Source: Silicimonas algicola (GTDB taxonomy: Bacteria > Pseudomonadota > Alphaproteobacteria > Rhodobacterales > Rhodobacteraceae). Taken from it: a stretch of DNA of 64,000 bases. Under the pieces are notes generated by a model, which had not been told where the DNA came from, searched no databases, and saw nothing but the letters and a program-made list of their open reading frames with translations. The position numbers and the translations under genes were made by a program. Shown here piece by piece: positions 27,778 through 36,567 of the stretch. Location of the stretch: assembly GCF_003148765.1 (NCBI RefSeq), contig NZ_QGGV01000002.1, positions 186,001 through 250,000 on the forward strand, read 5' to 3'. Positions within the stretch are counted from its first letter, which is position 1. Each line of letters starts with the position of its first letter.

Positions 27778-29474
27778 GGGGCGGCTCCGGCGGCGTGGCG
27801 GCCCGCGACGAACCCAAAGGTCAGCGCGGGGCCGAGGTTGATTCCCCCCGCAGGATAGTGTCCGCCCATCACGCTCGCCATGTCAGTGCCCGCCGCATAG
27901 AGGCCTGGGATGGGCGCACCCCTCTCGTCGAGGACGCGCGCCTCAGCATCGGTGACGAGGCCGGCGAAGGTGCCGAAGCTGCCCGGGACCACGCGGACGG
28001 CGTAATAGGGCGGCGTCTCGATGGGCGCGAGGCAGGGGTTCGGGCCCACCTCGGGGTCGCCCTGAAGCCGCATGTAGGGCGTGGTGCCGCGCTGGAATTC
28101 GGTGTCCTCTCCGCGCCGGGCGTCGTCGTTGAAGCGCGCGACGGTGGCGGCGAGGCCGTCTGCGTCGATGCCGCAGGACGACGCCAGCTCTCGCAGCGTT
28201 TGTCCCGTCTTCACATAGCCCGACCGGATCCACGGGCGGACGGGCAGGGGCGCCGGACGCGCGATGCCAAGGCCATAGCGCCGCAGGAACCGCCGGTCGC
28301 ACACCAGCCAGGACGCGACCGCTTCGCCTTCGGGCACGGCCGCCAGCATGTCGCGGACATAGTCGTGATAGCCGAGCCCTTCGTTGCAGAACCGCCGGCC
28401 CGAGGCGAGGACGCCGATGACGCCCGGTTTGCCCCGGTCGATGATGTGGGGAAAGGTCCCGGTCGTCCCGTCGGGCCAGGTGACCTGGGACACGGGGCAC
28501 CATGCGCCAGCCGCCGCGAGATGACGCGCCTGACGGCCTCCTGCACCTTCACCCAGTCGCAGACCGTCGCCCGTGGCCGTCGGTACGGCCAACGTCAGGT
28601 GACCCTCGGCACGCGGGAAGGTCGCATCGCGCCGGGCGGCGTCGTGCGGATAGCCTCCGGTGGCGAGGACGACGCCGCGCGTCGTTCGGATCGTCGTCTC
28701 GCCCGCGTCCGAGAGCAGCACCGCGCCCGTCACGCCCTCCGGTCCCGTCAGCAGTCGCACGACCGCGTGGCCAGGCCGAAGCTCGACGCCCATGTCGCGC
28801 GCCGACCGCAAAAGCCGCGCGGCCAGCGCGTTGCCGTTCCGAAGCTGCATTCCGCGCCCGTGCAGCGCCAGATCCCACAGGTGCCGTCCCAGCCGCCGCG
28901 CGACATGCAGCGCCGATCCGGGCTTCCGCGTGGCCGACAGGAAGGCGCGCAGGTCCGGCCCGGCCTGGATCGTCAGCCCCAGGAACGACGTCTCGCGCAG
29001 CGGCGGCCGCAGAAGCGCGAGGTCGGATCCGAGATCGCGCGCGTCGTAGGGTTCCGCGATGATCGACCGCCCGCCGGTGCCCGCGCCGGGGCGGTCGCCG
29101 TAGGTGTCGGGAATGCCGAGGCCGGGCTGGAACCGCAGGGCGGTGTGCCTCTCGAGGAAATCCACCATCTCGGGCGCGGCGGCGAGGAAGGCGTCGACCA
29201 GCGCCGGATCGAACGCGTTGCCGAGCACGGCCTCGAGATAGCGGCGGGGAGCGTCGCCCTCGTCGGGCACCCCGGCGCGGCGCGCCACGGGGTTGCCAGG
29301 CGCCCAGATCCAGCCGCCGGACCAGGCGGTCGTGCCTCCGAGGACCGGCGCCTTGTCGGCCAGGATCACGCGCAGGCCCCGGTGCGCCGCCACGAGCGCC
29401 GCGGCGAACCCCGCGGCACCCGACCCGGCGACGAGGAGGTCGCAGTCCACTGTCCGCTCCGCGCTTTCGGCCAA
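27774..29474 (-). CDS. FAD-dependent oxidoreductase (fumarate reductase / ketosteroid dehydrogenase type)
   Basis: A 566-aa flavoprotein. The dinucleotide fold is at the N-terminus (CDLLVAGSGAAGFAAALVAAHRGLRV, about residues 10-35), followed by GGTTAWSGGWIWAPG. The C-terminal FAD motif is PIPGLYAAGTDMASVMGGHYPAGGINLGPALTFG. This matches soluble flavocytochrome-c-type dehydrogenases acting on C-C bonds next to a carbonyl or carboxylate. No signal peptide is visible. It is first in the operon with the isomerase and BKACE genes and lies behind a promoter element shared with the tct operon. Confidence 0.88.
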   Translation of the reverse strand: MAESAERTVDCDLLVAGSGAAGFAAALVAAHRGLRVILADKAPVLGGTTAWSGGWIWAPGNPVARRAGVPDEGDAPRRYLEAVLGNAFDPALVDAFLAAAPEMVDFLERHTALRFQPGLGIPDTYGDRPGAGTGGRSIIAEPYDARDLGSDLALLRPPLRETSFLGLTIQAGPDLRAFLSATRKPGSALHVARRLGRHLWDLALHGRGMQLRNGNALAARLLRSARDMGVELRPGHAVVRLLTGPEGVTGAVLLSDAGETTIRTTRGVVLATGGYPHDAARRDATFPRAEGHLTLAVPTATGDGLRLGEGAGGRQARHLAAAGAWCPVSQVTWPDGTTGTFPHIIDRGKPGVIGVLASGRRFCNEGLGYHDYVRDMLAAVPEGEAVASWLVCDRRFLRRYGLGIARPAPLPVRPWIRSGYVKTGQTLRELASSCGIDADGLAATVARFNDDARRGEDTEFQRGTTPYMRLQGDPEVGPNPCLAPIETPPYYAVRVVPGSFGTFAGLVTDAEARVLDERGAPIPGLYAAGTDMASVMGGHYPAGGINLGPALTFGFVAGRHAAGAAP

Positions 29475-29503
29475 CTCTGCTCCTCCCCCTGGCTGCGGGC
29501 CGC

Positions 29504-29548
29504 ATGATCGGTGCGGGCGGCCAGTAACGTCAAATGCTCATTCTTGCC
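29504..29548 (-). promoter_or_regulatory. promoter element of the flavoprotein operon, shared with tctC
   Basis: On the minus strand: GGCAA - 8 bases - ATTTGACGTTAC - 14 bases - GATCAT. The same words with the same spacing occur upstream of tctC. TTGACG suits a -35 box and GATCAT a weak -10 box 18 bases on; the GGCAA part could be the LysR contact. The element ends about 30 bases before the flavoprotein start. Confidence 0.7.
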
Positions 29549-29590
29549 TTGGAGTAACTTGAGGTTAATGTCTGCGGAGGGAGACCGGCG

Positions 29591-30514
29591 ATGGAAATGA
29601 CGCTCAGACAGATCGAGGTGATCCGCGCCGTGATGATGACGGGCACGATCAGCGGCGCGGCCGACATGCTCCACGTCTCGGCCCCCGGCATCAGCCGCCT
29701 CGTCAAGCACACCGAGGAATCCCTCGGCATCCGCCTCTTCGAGCGCAAGGCGGGGCTCTTCGTGCCCTCCGTCGAGGCAGGCCGCGTGTTCGATCAGGTG
29801 CGCGAGGTCTACAAGGGCGTCGAGAACCTCCAGCACGCAGTCGGCGCGCTTCAGAAGGGCGAGGACGTGCGCCTCGCCTTCGCCTCCGCCCCCTCCATCG
29901 CGCAGTTCATCGCCGCGCGCGTCCTGCGCAACGTGCGCGCCCGCTATGCCGACCTTTTCATCGACCTCAACATCCTGAAGATCGAGGAGACGGTGGATTA
30001 TCTCCTCCTGGAACGCGGCGAGTTCGTCATCATGTCCTCGCCGATCCAGAACGAGGCCATCGAGAACGAGGAGATCGCCGAGGGCCGCCTCGTCGTCATC
30101 CTTCCCGAAGGCCACCGACTGGCGGCGCAGACGCGCATCTCGGTGCGCGACCTCGCGGACGAACCGCTCATCGGCGTCGACCCGGCCGACCCCTACGGCG
30201 CGCTCATGGCCCGGCCCTTCGCGGAGGCGGGCATCCCGCTCCGCCATTCGATGCGGGGGCGCTTCGCCCAGACGGTCGTCAGCCTCGTTCGCCACGGGCT
30301 GGGTGTCGCCCTGATCGACGAGTTCTCGGTGGCCGAGGTCTACATGCCGGGACTCGTCAGACGGCCGCTGGAAGAGGACGTGCGCGTCGGAAGCTACGTC
30401 GTCCGCAAGAAGGGCCGCGTCCTCAGCGGCTTCGCCGAATGGACGATCCAGCAGTTCCGGCGAGAGCTGGGGCGCGCCATCGCCGAAGGCCCACGTCTCC
30501 GCTCCGCCAATTAA
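29591..30514 (+). CDS. LysR-family transcriptional regulator
   Basis: A 307-aa regulator. The winged helix is at residues 1-62 (MTLRQIEVIRAVMMTGTISGAADMLHVSAPGISRLVKHTEESLGIRLFER), then the effector domain (about 90-295). It diverges from the flavoprotein operon, with the tct operon just downstream on its own strand. Both operons have the same 45-bp element at their promoters, so this LysR protein most likely controls both in response to the transported acid or a breakdown product. The effector is unknown. Confidence 0.93.
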   Translation: MEMTLRQIEVIRAVMMTGTISGAADMLHVSAPGISRLVKHTEESLGIRLFERKAGLFVPSVEAGRVFDQVREVYKGVENLQHAVGALQKGEDVRLAFASAPSIAQFIAARVLRNVRARYADLFIDLNILKIEETVDYLLLERGEFVIMSSPIQNEAIENEEIAEGRLVVILPEGHRLAAQTRISVRDLADEPLIGVDPADPYGALMARPFAEAGIPLRHSMRGRFAQTVVSLVRHGLGVALIDEFSVAEVYMPGLVRRPLEEDVRVGSYVVRKKGRVLSGFAEWTIQQFRRELGRAIAEGPRLRSAN

Positions 30515-30530
30515 CACGACGTTAACGATG

Positions 30531-30575
30531 GGCAAAACTTGATATTTGACGTTACGGCACCCGAAGCCCGATCAT
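30531..30575 (+). promoter_or_regulatory. promoter element of the tct operon, shared with the flavoprotein operon
   Basis: GGCAA - 8 bases - ATTTGACGTTAC - 14 bases - GATCAT, with word content and spacing the same as at 29548-29504 (minus). It ends 56 bases before the tctC start. The intervening bases differ, so this is conserved function rather than a recent duplication. Confidence 0.7.
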
Positions 30576-30631
30576 AGCTCCATTGTCGCGCCAGCTGTCA
30601 GGTCGGCGGCGCCATGTCTGGGAGGACATCC

Positions 30632-31636
30632 ATGAAACGTTTCGCACTCGGCGCTGTCGCCGCAGCCATCGCCCTTTCCGCCACGGGCGCTTTCGCCGAA
30701 TACCCCGAGAAGGAAATCCAGGGCATCATCCAGTGGGGCGCAGGCGGGTCGACCGACACCGTCATGCGCTCGGTCACGCCCCATGCCGAGGAAGCCCTCG
30801 GCGGCACGGTCGTCATGCAGAACATGACCGGCGGCGTGGGGGCCATCGCGCTCAACTCCGTCGCGGACGGCGAGGCCGACGGCTACACCCTGCTGATGGG
30901 CGCCGAGAACCCGCTGCTCTACAAGGTCATGGGCCTTGGCGACAAGGACTACTCGGACTTCACCGCGATCTCGATCCTGGCCCGCGGCACGCCCGTCCTC
31001 GTCGCGCGTCCCGATGCGCCCTTCGACGACTACGCTGGCATGATGGACTATATCCGCGCGAACCCGGGCGAAGTCCGCTTCGGCGCCACCGGCCCCGGCG
31101 GCCTGCCCTCGGTCATCACCGCGATGATCTCGACGGTCGAGGGCGGCCTCGACGTGATCGCCGTTCCCTACGACGGTGACGGCCCGGCGCTGACCGCGCT
31201 CCAGGGCGGCGCCATCGATGTGATGCCCGCCGTTCTCGGCGCCTCCATCGAGGGCATCCGCGCCGGCAACATGAAGCCGCTCGCGATCTTCGACGTCGAG
31301 AAGAACGCCAAGCTGCCCGACGCGCCCATCGTGACCGAGTTCAACGAAGCCTATGACACCTACCTCCCCTGGGGCCCCTTCTTCGGCGTCTTCGTCAAGA
31401 ACGGCACTCCCGAGGACGTGGTCGCCAAGCTCCAGGCAGCTTATGCGGAAGGCGCGAAGAACCCGGACTTCGTCCAGTTGATGGACGACCGCGGCTTCAC
31501 GATGCTGGGCCTCACCGGCGCCGAGGCCGAGGAGTTCCTCTCGACCTGGCAGCAGGGCACGACCTGGCTTCTCCAGGACGCCGGCCTGACCCAGACCTCG
31601 CCCGAGGAATTCGGGATCGCGCGCCCCGGCGAGTGA
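30632..31636 (+). CDS. tctC: tripartite tricarboxylate transporter substrate-binding protein
   Basis: A 334-aa periplasmic binding protein. The ATG at 30632 follows a GGGAGG site (an ATG 18 bases upstream lies before that site) and begins a signal peptide (MKRFALGAVAAAIALSATGAFA). The TctC family marks are IIQWGAGGSTDTVMRSV near the N-terminus and RFGATGPGGLPSV in the second lobe. It captures a carboxylate for the TctAB permease. Being first and followed by a stem-loop, it is probably made in excess of the permease. Confidence 0.93.
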   Translation: MKRFALGAVAAAIALSATGAFAEYPEKEIQGIIQWGAGGSTDTVMRSVTPHAEEALGGTVVMQNMTGGVGAIALNSVADGEADGYTLLMGAENPLLYKVMGLGDKDYSDFTAISILARGTPVLVARPDAPFDDYAGMMDYIRANPGEVRFGATGPGGLPSVITAMISTVEGGLDVIAVPYDGDGPALTALQGGAIDVMPAVLGASIEGIRAGNMKPLAIFDVEKNAKLPDAPIVTEFNEAYDTYLPWGPFFGVFVKNGTPEDVVAKLQAAYAEGAKNPDFVQLMDDRGFTMLGLTGAEAEEFLSTWQQGTTWLLQDAGLTQTSPEEFGIARPGE

Positions 31637-31646
31637 CGGCCTGACC

Positions 31647-31668
31647 GGGCGGTCCCAAGGGGCCGCCC
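31647..31668 (+). terminator. intra-operon stem-loop between tctC and tctB
   Basis: GGGCGGTCCC / GGGGCCGCCC (one T-G pair) around a 2-base AA loop, 10 bases after the tctC stop. There is no T-run. Such stems often protect or partly terminate the upstream message. Confidence 0.55.
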
Positions 31669-31747
31669 CTTCCTGCCGGCGCCGCCGTCCGACGTGACGC
31701 GCGGTGCCGTCCCTTTCTTCCGCATCCGCCGCCAAGGGGAGACCGGC

Positions 31748-32311
31748 ATGGACCTCATCGACCCCGACCACCACGATGGCACGTCCGACGCCACCCCCGG
31801 AGGCGAGCCGACGCACCGCCGCCCCGGCGAGATGGTCTTCGGCCTCTTCCTTCTCGGCGCCAGCCTCGTCCTTATGTGGAGCGCCTACGGCATCTCGGGC
31901 TTCAAGGCGCTGTCCGCGCCCGGCACCGTCCCGATGGCGACGACCGCGGTCATGGTCGTGACGGCCGCACTTGTCGTGCTCCGCACCCGCCGTCTGCCGC
32001 TCGATACGACCGAGACGGTGGCGAAGGACATCCTGCCCGGCGTCGTCATCCTCGTCGCGGCCCTCCTCGTCGGCTATGGTCTGCTGCTCAGGCCGCTCGG
32101 CTTCCTGCCGACCTCGGCCCTGTTCCTCATCGTGGCGATCAAGGCGCTCTCGCGCCGGGGCTGGGGCTGGACGCTCGGCGTCTCGCTCGGCAGCCTTCTG
32201 GTCGTGTGGCTGATCTTCCGCATCGTCTTCTCGGTCCTGATGCCCGCCGGCATCGTCCCCGAGGGAGAGATCATCCAGGTCTTCCGGGACCTCGTCGGAG
32301 GAAGTGCGTGA
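31748..32311 (+). CDS. tctB: tripartite tricarboxylate transporter small permease
   Basis: A 187-aa membrane protein with four predicted helices (about 32-50, 65-80, 100-120, 145-165). The ATG at 31748 follows a GGGGAG site. TctB has little sequence conservation; the call rests on size, topology and place between tctC and tctA. Its stop overlaps the tctA start (TGATG). Confidence 0.88.
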   Translation: MDLIDPDHHDGTSDATPGGEPTHRRPGEMVFGLFLLGASLVLMWSAYGISGFKALSAPGTVPMATTAVMVVTAALVVLRTRRLPLDTTETVAKDILPGVVILVAALLVGYGLLLRPLGFLPTSALFLIVAIKALSRRGWGWTLGVSLGSLLVVWLIFRIVFSVLMPAGIVPEGEIIQVFRDLVGGSA

Positions 32312-33831
32312 TGGAAACGCTCATGGCCTTCCTGACGGTCTTCCTGGACCCCGAGCTTCTGATCCTCGTCGCCGTCGGCACCTTCGCGGGCGTCTACGTC
32401 GGCGCCATCCCCGGCCTTTCGGTGACGATGGCCGTCTCGATCCTGATCTCCTTCACCTTCTCCTGGGAGGTCTACCCGGCCATCGCCCTGATGATCGGCA
32501 TCTACATGGGCGGCGTCTACGGCGGCTCGCGTACCGCGATCCTCCTGAACATCCCCGGTGCGCCCTCGGCCATCGCCACCGCGATGGACGGCTATCCCAT
32601 GGCCCAGAGGGGCGAGGCCGGAACCGCCATCGGCGTCACCACGGTGATGTCCTTCATCGGCGGCTTCATCGGCATCGCGGTTCTCGCACTCGCCGCCCCG
32701 CTCGTGTCGGACTTCGCGCTGAGGTTCCAGCCAAGGGACTACATGCTGCTCGCCGTCCTCGGCATCCTCCTCGTCGGCTCGCTCAGCCAGGGCAGCCTGG
32801 TGAAGGGCATCTTCGCGGGCGCCTTCGGCATCGCCATTGGCGCGGTCGGCCGCGACCCCCTGACCTTCGCCGAGCGCTTCACCTTCGATCTGCGCATCAT
32901 GGAAAGCGGCATCTCGTTCATCGCCGTGATGATCGGCATGTTCGGCGTCTCCGAAGCGCTGCTCCAGCTTCACCACGTCGACCGGGACGCGGTGCGCCAG
33001 AAGATCACCCGCATCGTGCCGTCGCTCGCCACCGTCAGGAAGCACCTGCCGCTCTCGCTCCAGACCTCGACCATCGGCGTCGTCATCGGCGCGCTGCCCG
33101 GCACCGGCGGCGACATCGCTGCCCTGATGGCCTACGACCACGCCAAGCGCGTGACGAAGAACCCCGAGGTGCCCTTCGGCAAGGGCGCGATGGAGGGGCT
33201 GGTGGCGCCCGAGACGGCGAACAACGCCGCCGTCGGCGGAGCCTTCATCCCGATGATCACGCTCGGCATTCCCGGCGACGCGGTGACCGCCATCATGATC
33301 GGCGCGCTTTTCATACACGGGCTGAACCCGGGGCCGATGCTGATGATCGACCAGCCCGACATGTTCTGGTTCATCGTGGGCTCGCTGGTCGCAGCGAACG
33401 TCTTCATGCTGATCTTCGGCCTCACCGGCATCAGGCTCTTCACCAAAATCGTCGAGATGCCGCGCTCGGTCCTGATTCCGCTCATCATGCTTCTGTCCAT
33501 CGTCGGGGCCTACGCGGTGAACAACTCGATCACCGACGTCTACTGGATGCTGGGCTTCGGGATTTTCGGCTATTTCATGCGCCACTACGGCTACCCGCTG
33601 GGGCCAGTGATCCTGGGCGTGATCCTGTCGCGTCTCCTCGACGACAACTGGCGTCGCGCTATCATTTCAGAACGCGAGGACCTGGGCCGGTTCTTCTACG
33701 GTGTGGTCACCAGTCCGCTGTCGCTGGTATTGTTCGTTTCGGTGATCCTCATCTTCCTGTCGCAGACGCCGCTCTGGGCCCGCGGCAAGACGCGGATCTT
33801 CGGACACCGTGAAGGGAGTACCCCGCAATGA
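32311..33831 (+). CDS. tctA: tripartite tricarboxylate transporter large permease
   Basis: A 506-aa inner-membrane permease with about twelve helices. The TctA signature regions are clear: GAIPGLSVTMAVSILISFTF, MGGVYGGSRTAILLNIPGAPS, GALPGTGGDIAALMAYDHAKR, and LVAPETANNAAVGGAFIP followed by TLGIPGDAVTAIMIGAL. Works with TctB and TctC to import a carboxylate by secondary transport. It overlaps the next gene by 4 bases (ATGA). Confidence 0.95.
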   Translation: METLMAFLTVFLDPELLILVAVGTFAGVYVGAIPGLSVTMAVSILISFTFSWEVYPAIALMIGIYMGGVYGGSRTAILLNIPGAPSAIATAMDGYPMAQRGEAGTAIGVTTVMSFIGGFIGIAVLALAAPLVSDFALRFQPRDYMLLAVLGILLVGSLSQGSLVKGIFAGAFGIAIGAVGRDPLTFAERFTFDLRIMESGISFIAVMIGMFGVSEALLQLHHVDRDAVRQKITRIVPSLATVRKHLPLSLQTSTIGVVIGALPGTGGDIAALMAYDHAKRVTKNPEVPFGKGAMEGLVAPETANNAAVGGAFIPMITLGIPGDAVTAIMIGALFIHGLNPGPMLMIDQPDMFWFIVGSLVAANVFMLIFGLTGIRLFTKIVEMPRSVLIPLIMLLSIVGAYAVNNSITDVYWMLGFGIFGYFMRHYGYPLGPVILGVILSRLLDDNWRRAIISEREDLGRFFYGVVTSPLSLVLFVSVILIFLSQTPLWARGKTRIFGHREGSTPQ

Positions 33832-34679
33832 CCCGAGATCCCGACCTGAGGCTCGGCCTGATCGGGGACAACATCGCCCGGTCGCGCGCGCCCGTCCTGC
33901 ACCGCCTCGCGGGCGAGCAGACCGGCCTGAGCGTCCGCTACGACCGGCTGGTGCCCAAGGATCTGGACGAGGACTTCGACGAGGTCTTCGACCGCTGCGC
34001 GAGCCGGGGCTATCGCGGCATCAACGTGACCTACCCCTACAAGGAACGGGCCGCCCGAAAGGTGGCGATCCCCGACCCGCTTGTCCGCGCCATCGGGGCG
34101 ATAAACACGGTGCTGTTCGACAAGAGCGGGCCGCGGGGTTTCAACACCGACTATTCGGGCTTCATCGCCGCCTATCGGGGCGTCCGGGGCGATACCGCGC
34201 CCGGCGTGGCCTGCCTGATCGGCACCGGCGGCGTGGGCCGCGCTCTGGCCTTCGGCCTGGTCGCCCTGGGCGCGACGGAGATCCGCCTCGTGGACCGCGA
34301 CGCGGCCAAGGCCGAGGCGCTGGCGGCCGACCTGCGCGCCGCCGGGACGGAGGCGAAGATCGTCACCGCCTCCGACGCCCTCACTGCCGCGCAGGGCGCG
34401 GATGGCCTTCTCAACGGCACGCCCGTGGGCATGGTCGGCTATGACGGCACGCCGCTCCCGTCGCACGCCATGACCGGCGCTGCCTGGGCCTTCGATGCGG
34501 TCTATACCCCCCGGGACACGCAGTTCCTGAAAGACGCCGACGCGGAGGGGCTGACGGTCATCTCGGGCTACGAGCTGTTCTTCTTTCAGGGCGTCGACGC
34601 CTGGGCGCACTTCGCAGGCCGACCGCTGGACCAAGAGCGCCTGAGGACCGACCTCGCCCAAGCCGAGGAGATCGCATGA
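33828..34679 (+). CDS. shikimate/quinate dehydrogenase (AroE family)
   Basis: A 283-aa NAD(P)-dependent dehydrogenase. N-terminal substrate domain: LIGDNIARSRAPVLHRL, GINVTYPYKERA (catalytic Lys) and GFNTDYSGF (catalytic Asp). Cofactor domain: LIGTGGVGRALAFGL. An Asp-containing LVDRDAAKAEAL after the second strand suggests preference for NAD over NADP. Housekeeping AroE is normally elsewhere; the overlap with tctA and with the dehydratase gene points to a breakdown role, oxidising shikimate or quinate to the 3-dehydro form. Confidence 0.9.
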   Translation: MTRDPDLRLGLIGDNIARSRAPVLHRLAGEQTGLSVRYDRLVPKDLDEDFDEVFDRCASRGYRGINVTYPYKERAARKVAIPDPLVRAIGAINTVLFDKSGPRGFNTDYSGFIAAYRGVRGDTAPGVACLIGTGGVGRALAFGLVALGATEIRLVDRDAAKAEALAADLRAAGTEAKIVTASDALTAAQGADGLLNGTPVGMVGYDGTPLPSHAMTGAAWAFDAVYTPRDTQFLKDADAEGLTVISGYELFFFQGVDAWAHFAGRPLDQERLRTDLAQAEEIA

Positions 34680-36565
34680 AGACCTCGATCGCCACCGTCT
34701 CGATCTCGGGCACGCTGCGAGAAAAGCTCGAGGCTATCGCGAAGGCCGGGTTCGACGGCATCGAGATCTTCGAGCAGGACTTCGTCGCCGACAGCGGCAC
34801 CCCGCGCGAGATCGGCGCGATGATCCGCGACCACGGACTCGACATCACCCTGTTCCAGCCCTTCCGCGACTTCGAGGGGCTGACCGGCGACCTGCGCGCC
34901 CGCGCCTTCGACCGGGCGAAGCACAAGTTCGACACCATGACCGAGCTTGGCACCGACCTGATCCTGATCTGCTCCTCCACCCATCCGCAGGCCCTCGGCG
35001 GCGTCGACCGCATGGCCGACGACTTTGCCGAGCTGGGCGAGATCGCGAAGGGCAGGGGCCTGCGCATCGGATACGAGGCGCTGGCCTGGGGGCGTCACGT
35101 CAACGACCACCGCGACGCCTGGGAGGTGGTGCGCCGGGCCGACCATCCGAACGTGGGCCTCATCCTCGACAGCTTCCACACCCTCGGGCGCGGCATCGAC
35201 CCCGAGACGATCCGGCGCATCCCCGGCGACCGCATCTTCTTCGTCCAGCTCGCCGACGCGCCCCTGATCCAGATGGACCTGCTCTACTGGTCGCGCCACT
35301 TCCGCAACATGCCGGGCGAGGGCGACCTCGACGTCACCGCCTTCATGCGCGCCGTCGCGGCCACGGGCTACGACGGTCCCGTCAGCCTCGAGATCTTCAA
35401 CGACCAGTTCCGCGGCGGCCGCCCCGAGGGGCTGGCCCGCGACGGCTACCGCTCGCTCGTGGCGCTCATGGACGACGTGCGCCGGACCGAGCCGGACGTG
35501 GCGATGGAGCTGCCCGACCTGCCTCCCCGCGTCGGCGTCGGCGGCGTCGCCTTCATCGAATTCGCCACCCGCGGCGACGAGGCCAAGGCGCTGGCCGCCC
35601 TTCTCCGCAGCATGGGCTTCACGCATGTCGGCCGCCACGTCGCGAAGGACCTCGATCTCTGGCAGCAGGGCGACATCCGCATCGTCCTGAACTTCGAGAC
35701 GACGGGCTTCGCCAGCGCCGCCTACGTCAACCACGGCACCACGATCTGCGACCTGGGCCTGACCGTCGACAGCGCTGCCGATACCGTCGCCCGCGCCGTG
35801 GCCCTCGCCGCCTCGCCCTTCCGCCAGCCTGTCGGCCCGGGCGAGCTCGACATCCCCGCGATCCGCGGCGTCGGCGGCAGCGTCCTGCACTTCATCGACG
35901 AGGCAAGCGGCCTTTCGGACGTGTGGTCCGTCGAATTCACGGGCGGTGACGGACCCGCCCCCTCGGGCGCGGGTCTCACGCGCGTCGACCACGTCGCCGA
36001 GACGATGAACTACGACGAGATGCTGAGCTGGGCCTTGTTCTACACCGCGATCTTCGACATGGACCGTGCGCCCATGGTCGACGTGATCGACCCCGACGGC
36101 CTCGTCCGCAGCCAGGCGATCCGCACCCCCGACGCCAGCCTCCGCATCACGCTGAACGGAGCCGAGACGCACCGGACCCTTGCGGGCGCCTTCCTCGCCG
36201 AAAGCTTCGGCGGGGCCGTCCAGCACGTCGCCTTCGCCACCGACGACATCCTCGCCGCCGCCCGCGCAATGGCGGAGGCGGGCTTCGAGCCTCTGCCGAT
36301 GACCGGCAACTACTACGAGGATCTCGCCGCCCGCTTCCCGCTGCCACCCGAACGGATCGAAGAGCTGAAGGCGCTCAACATCCTCTACGACGAGGACGCG
36401 GACGGCGCCTTCTTCCAGTTCTACAGCCGCCCCTTCGCGGGGGGCCTCTTCTTCGAGGTGGTGCAGAGAACCGGCAGCTACGACGGCTACGGCGCGCCGA
36501 ACGCCCCCTTCCGCATCGCCGCTCAGAAGCGGCTGGGGCGGGGCAGGGGAATGCCGAAGCACTGA
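34676..36565 (+). CDS. quiC1: 3-dehydroshikimate dehydratase fused to a 4-hydroxyphenylpyruvate-dioxygenase-like domain (QuiC1 type)
   Basis: A 629-aa two-domain protein. Residues about 1-270 are an AP-endonuclase-fold barrel with metal-ligand candidates in RIGYEALAWGRHVND (Glu), GLILDSFHTLGRG (Asp, His) and GPVSLEIFNDQFRGG (Glu), as in AsbF-type dehydratases that turn 3-dehydroshikimate into protocatechuate. Residues about 290-620 resemble 4-hydroxyphenylpyruvate dioxygenase (VDHVAETMNYDEM, QHVAFATDDI, GLFFEVVQR). The same fusion, of nearly the same length, is known as QuiC1 in pseudomonads. It follows and overlaps the dehydrogenase gene by 4 bases. Protocatechuate-cleaving genes are not in view. 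Confidence 0.9.
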   Translation: MKTSIATVSISGTLREKLEAIAKAGFDGIEIFEQDFVADSGTPREIGAMIRDHGLDITLFQPFRDFEGLTGDLRARAFDRAKHKFDTMTELGTDLILICSSTHPQALGGVDRMADDFAELGEIAKGRGLRIGYEALAWGRHVNDHRDAWEVVRRADHPNVGLILDSFHTLGRGIDPETIRRIPGDRIFFVQLADAPLIQMDLLYWSRHFRNMPGEGDLDVTAFMRAVAATGYDGPVSLEIFNDQFRGGRPEGLARDGYRSLVALMDDVRRTEPDVAMELPDLPPRVGVGGVAFIEFATRGDEAKALAALLRSMGFTHVGRHVAKDLDLWQQGDIRIVLNFETTGFASAAYVNHGTTICDLGLTVDSAADTVARAVALAASPFRQPVGPGELDIPAIRGVGGSVLHFIDEASGLSDVWSVEFTGGDGPAPSGAGLTRVDHVAETMNYDEMLSWALFYTAIFDMDRAPMVDVIDPDGLVRSQAIRTPDASLRITLNGAETHRTLAGAFLAESFGGAVQHVAFATDDILAAARAMAEAGFEPLPMTGNYYEDLAARFPLPPERIEELKALNILYDEDADGAFFQFYSRPFAGGLFFEVVQRTGSYDGYGAPNAPFRIAAQKRLGRGRGMPKH

Positions 36566-36567
36566 CC

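Noticed and set aside
32074-33585. 503-codon minus-strand open frame over tctA
   Set aside because: The His/Asp/Arg-rich composition is the usual antisense shadow of a membrane protein; tctA is beyond doubt.
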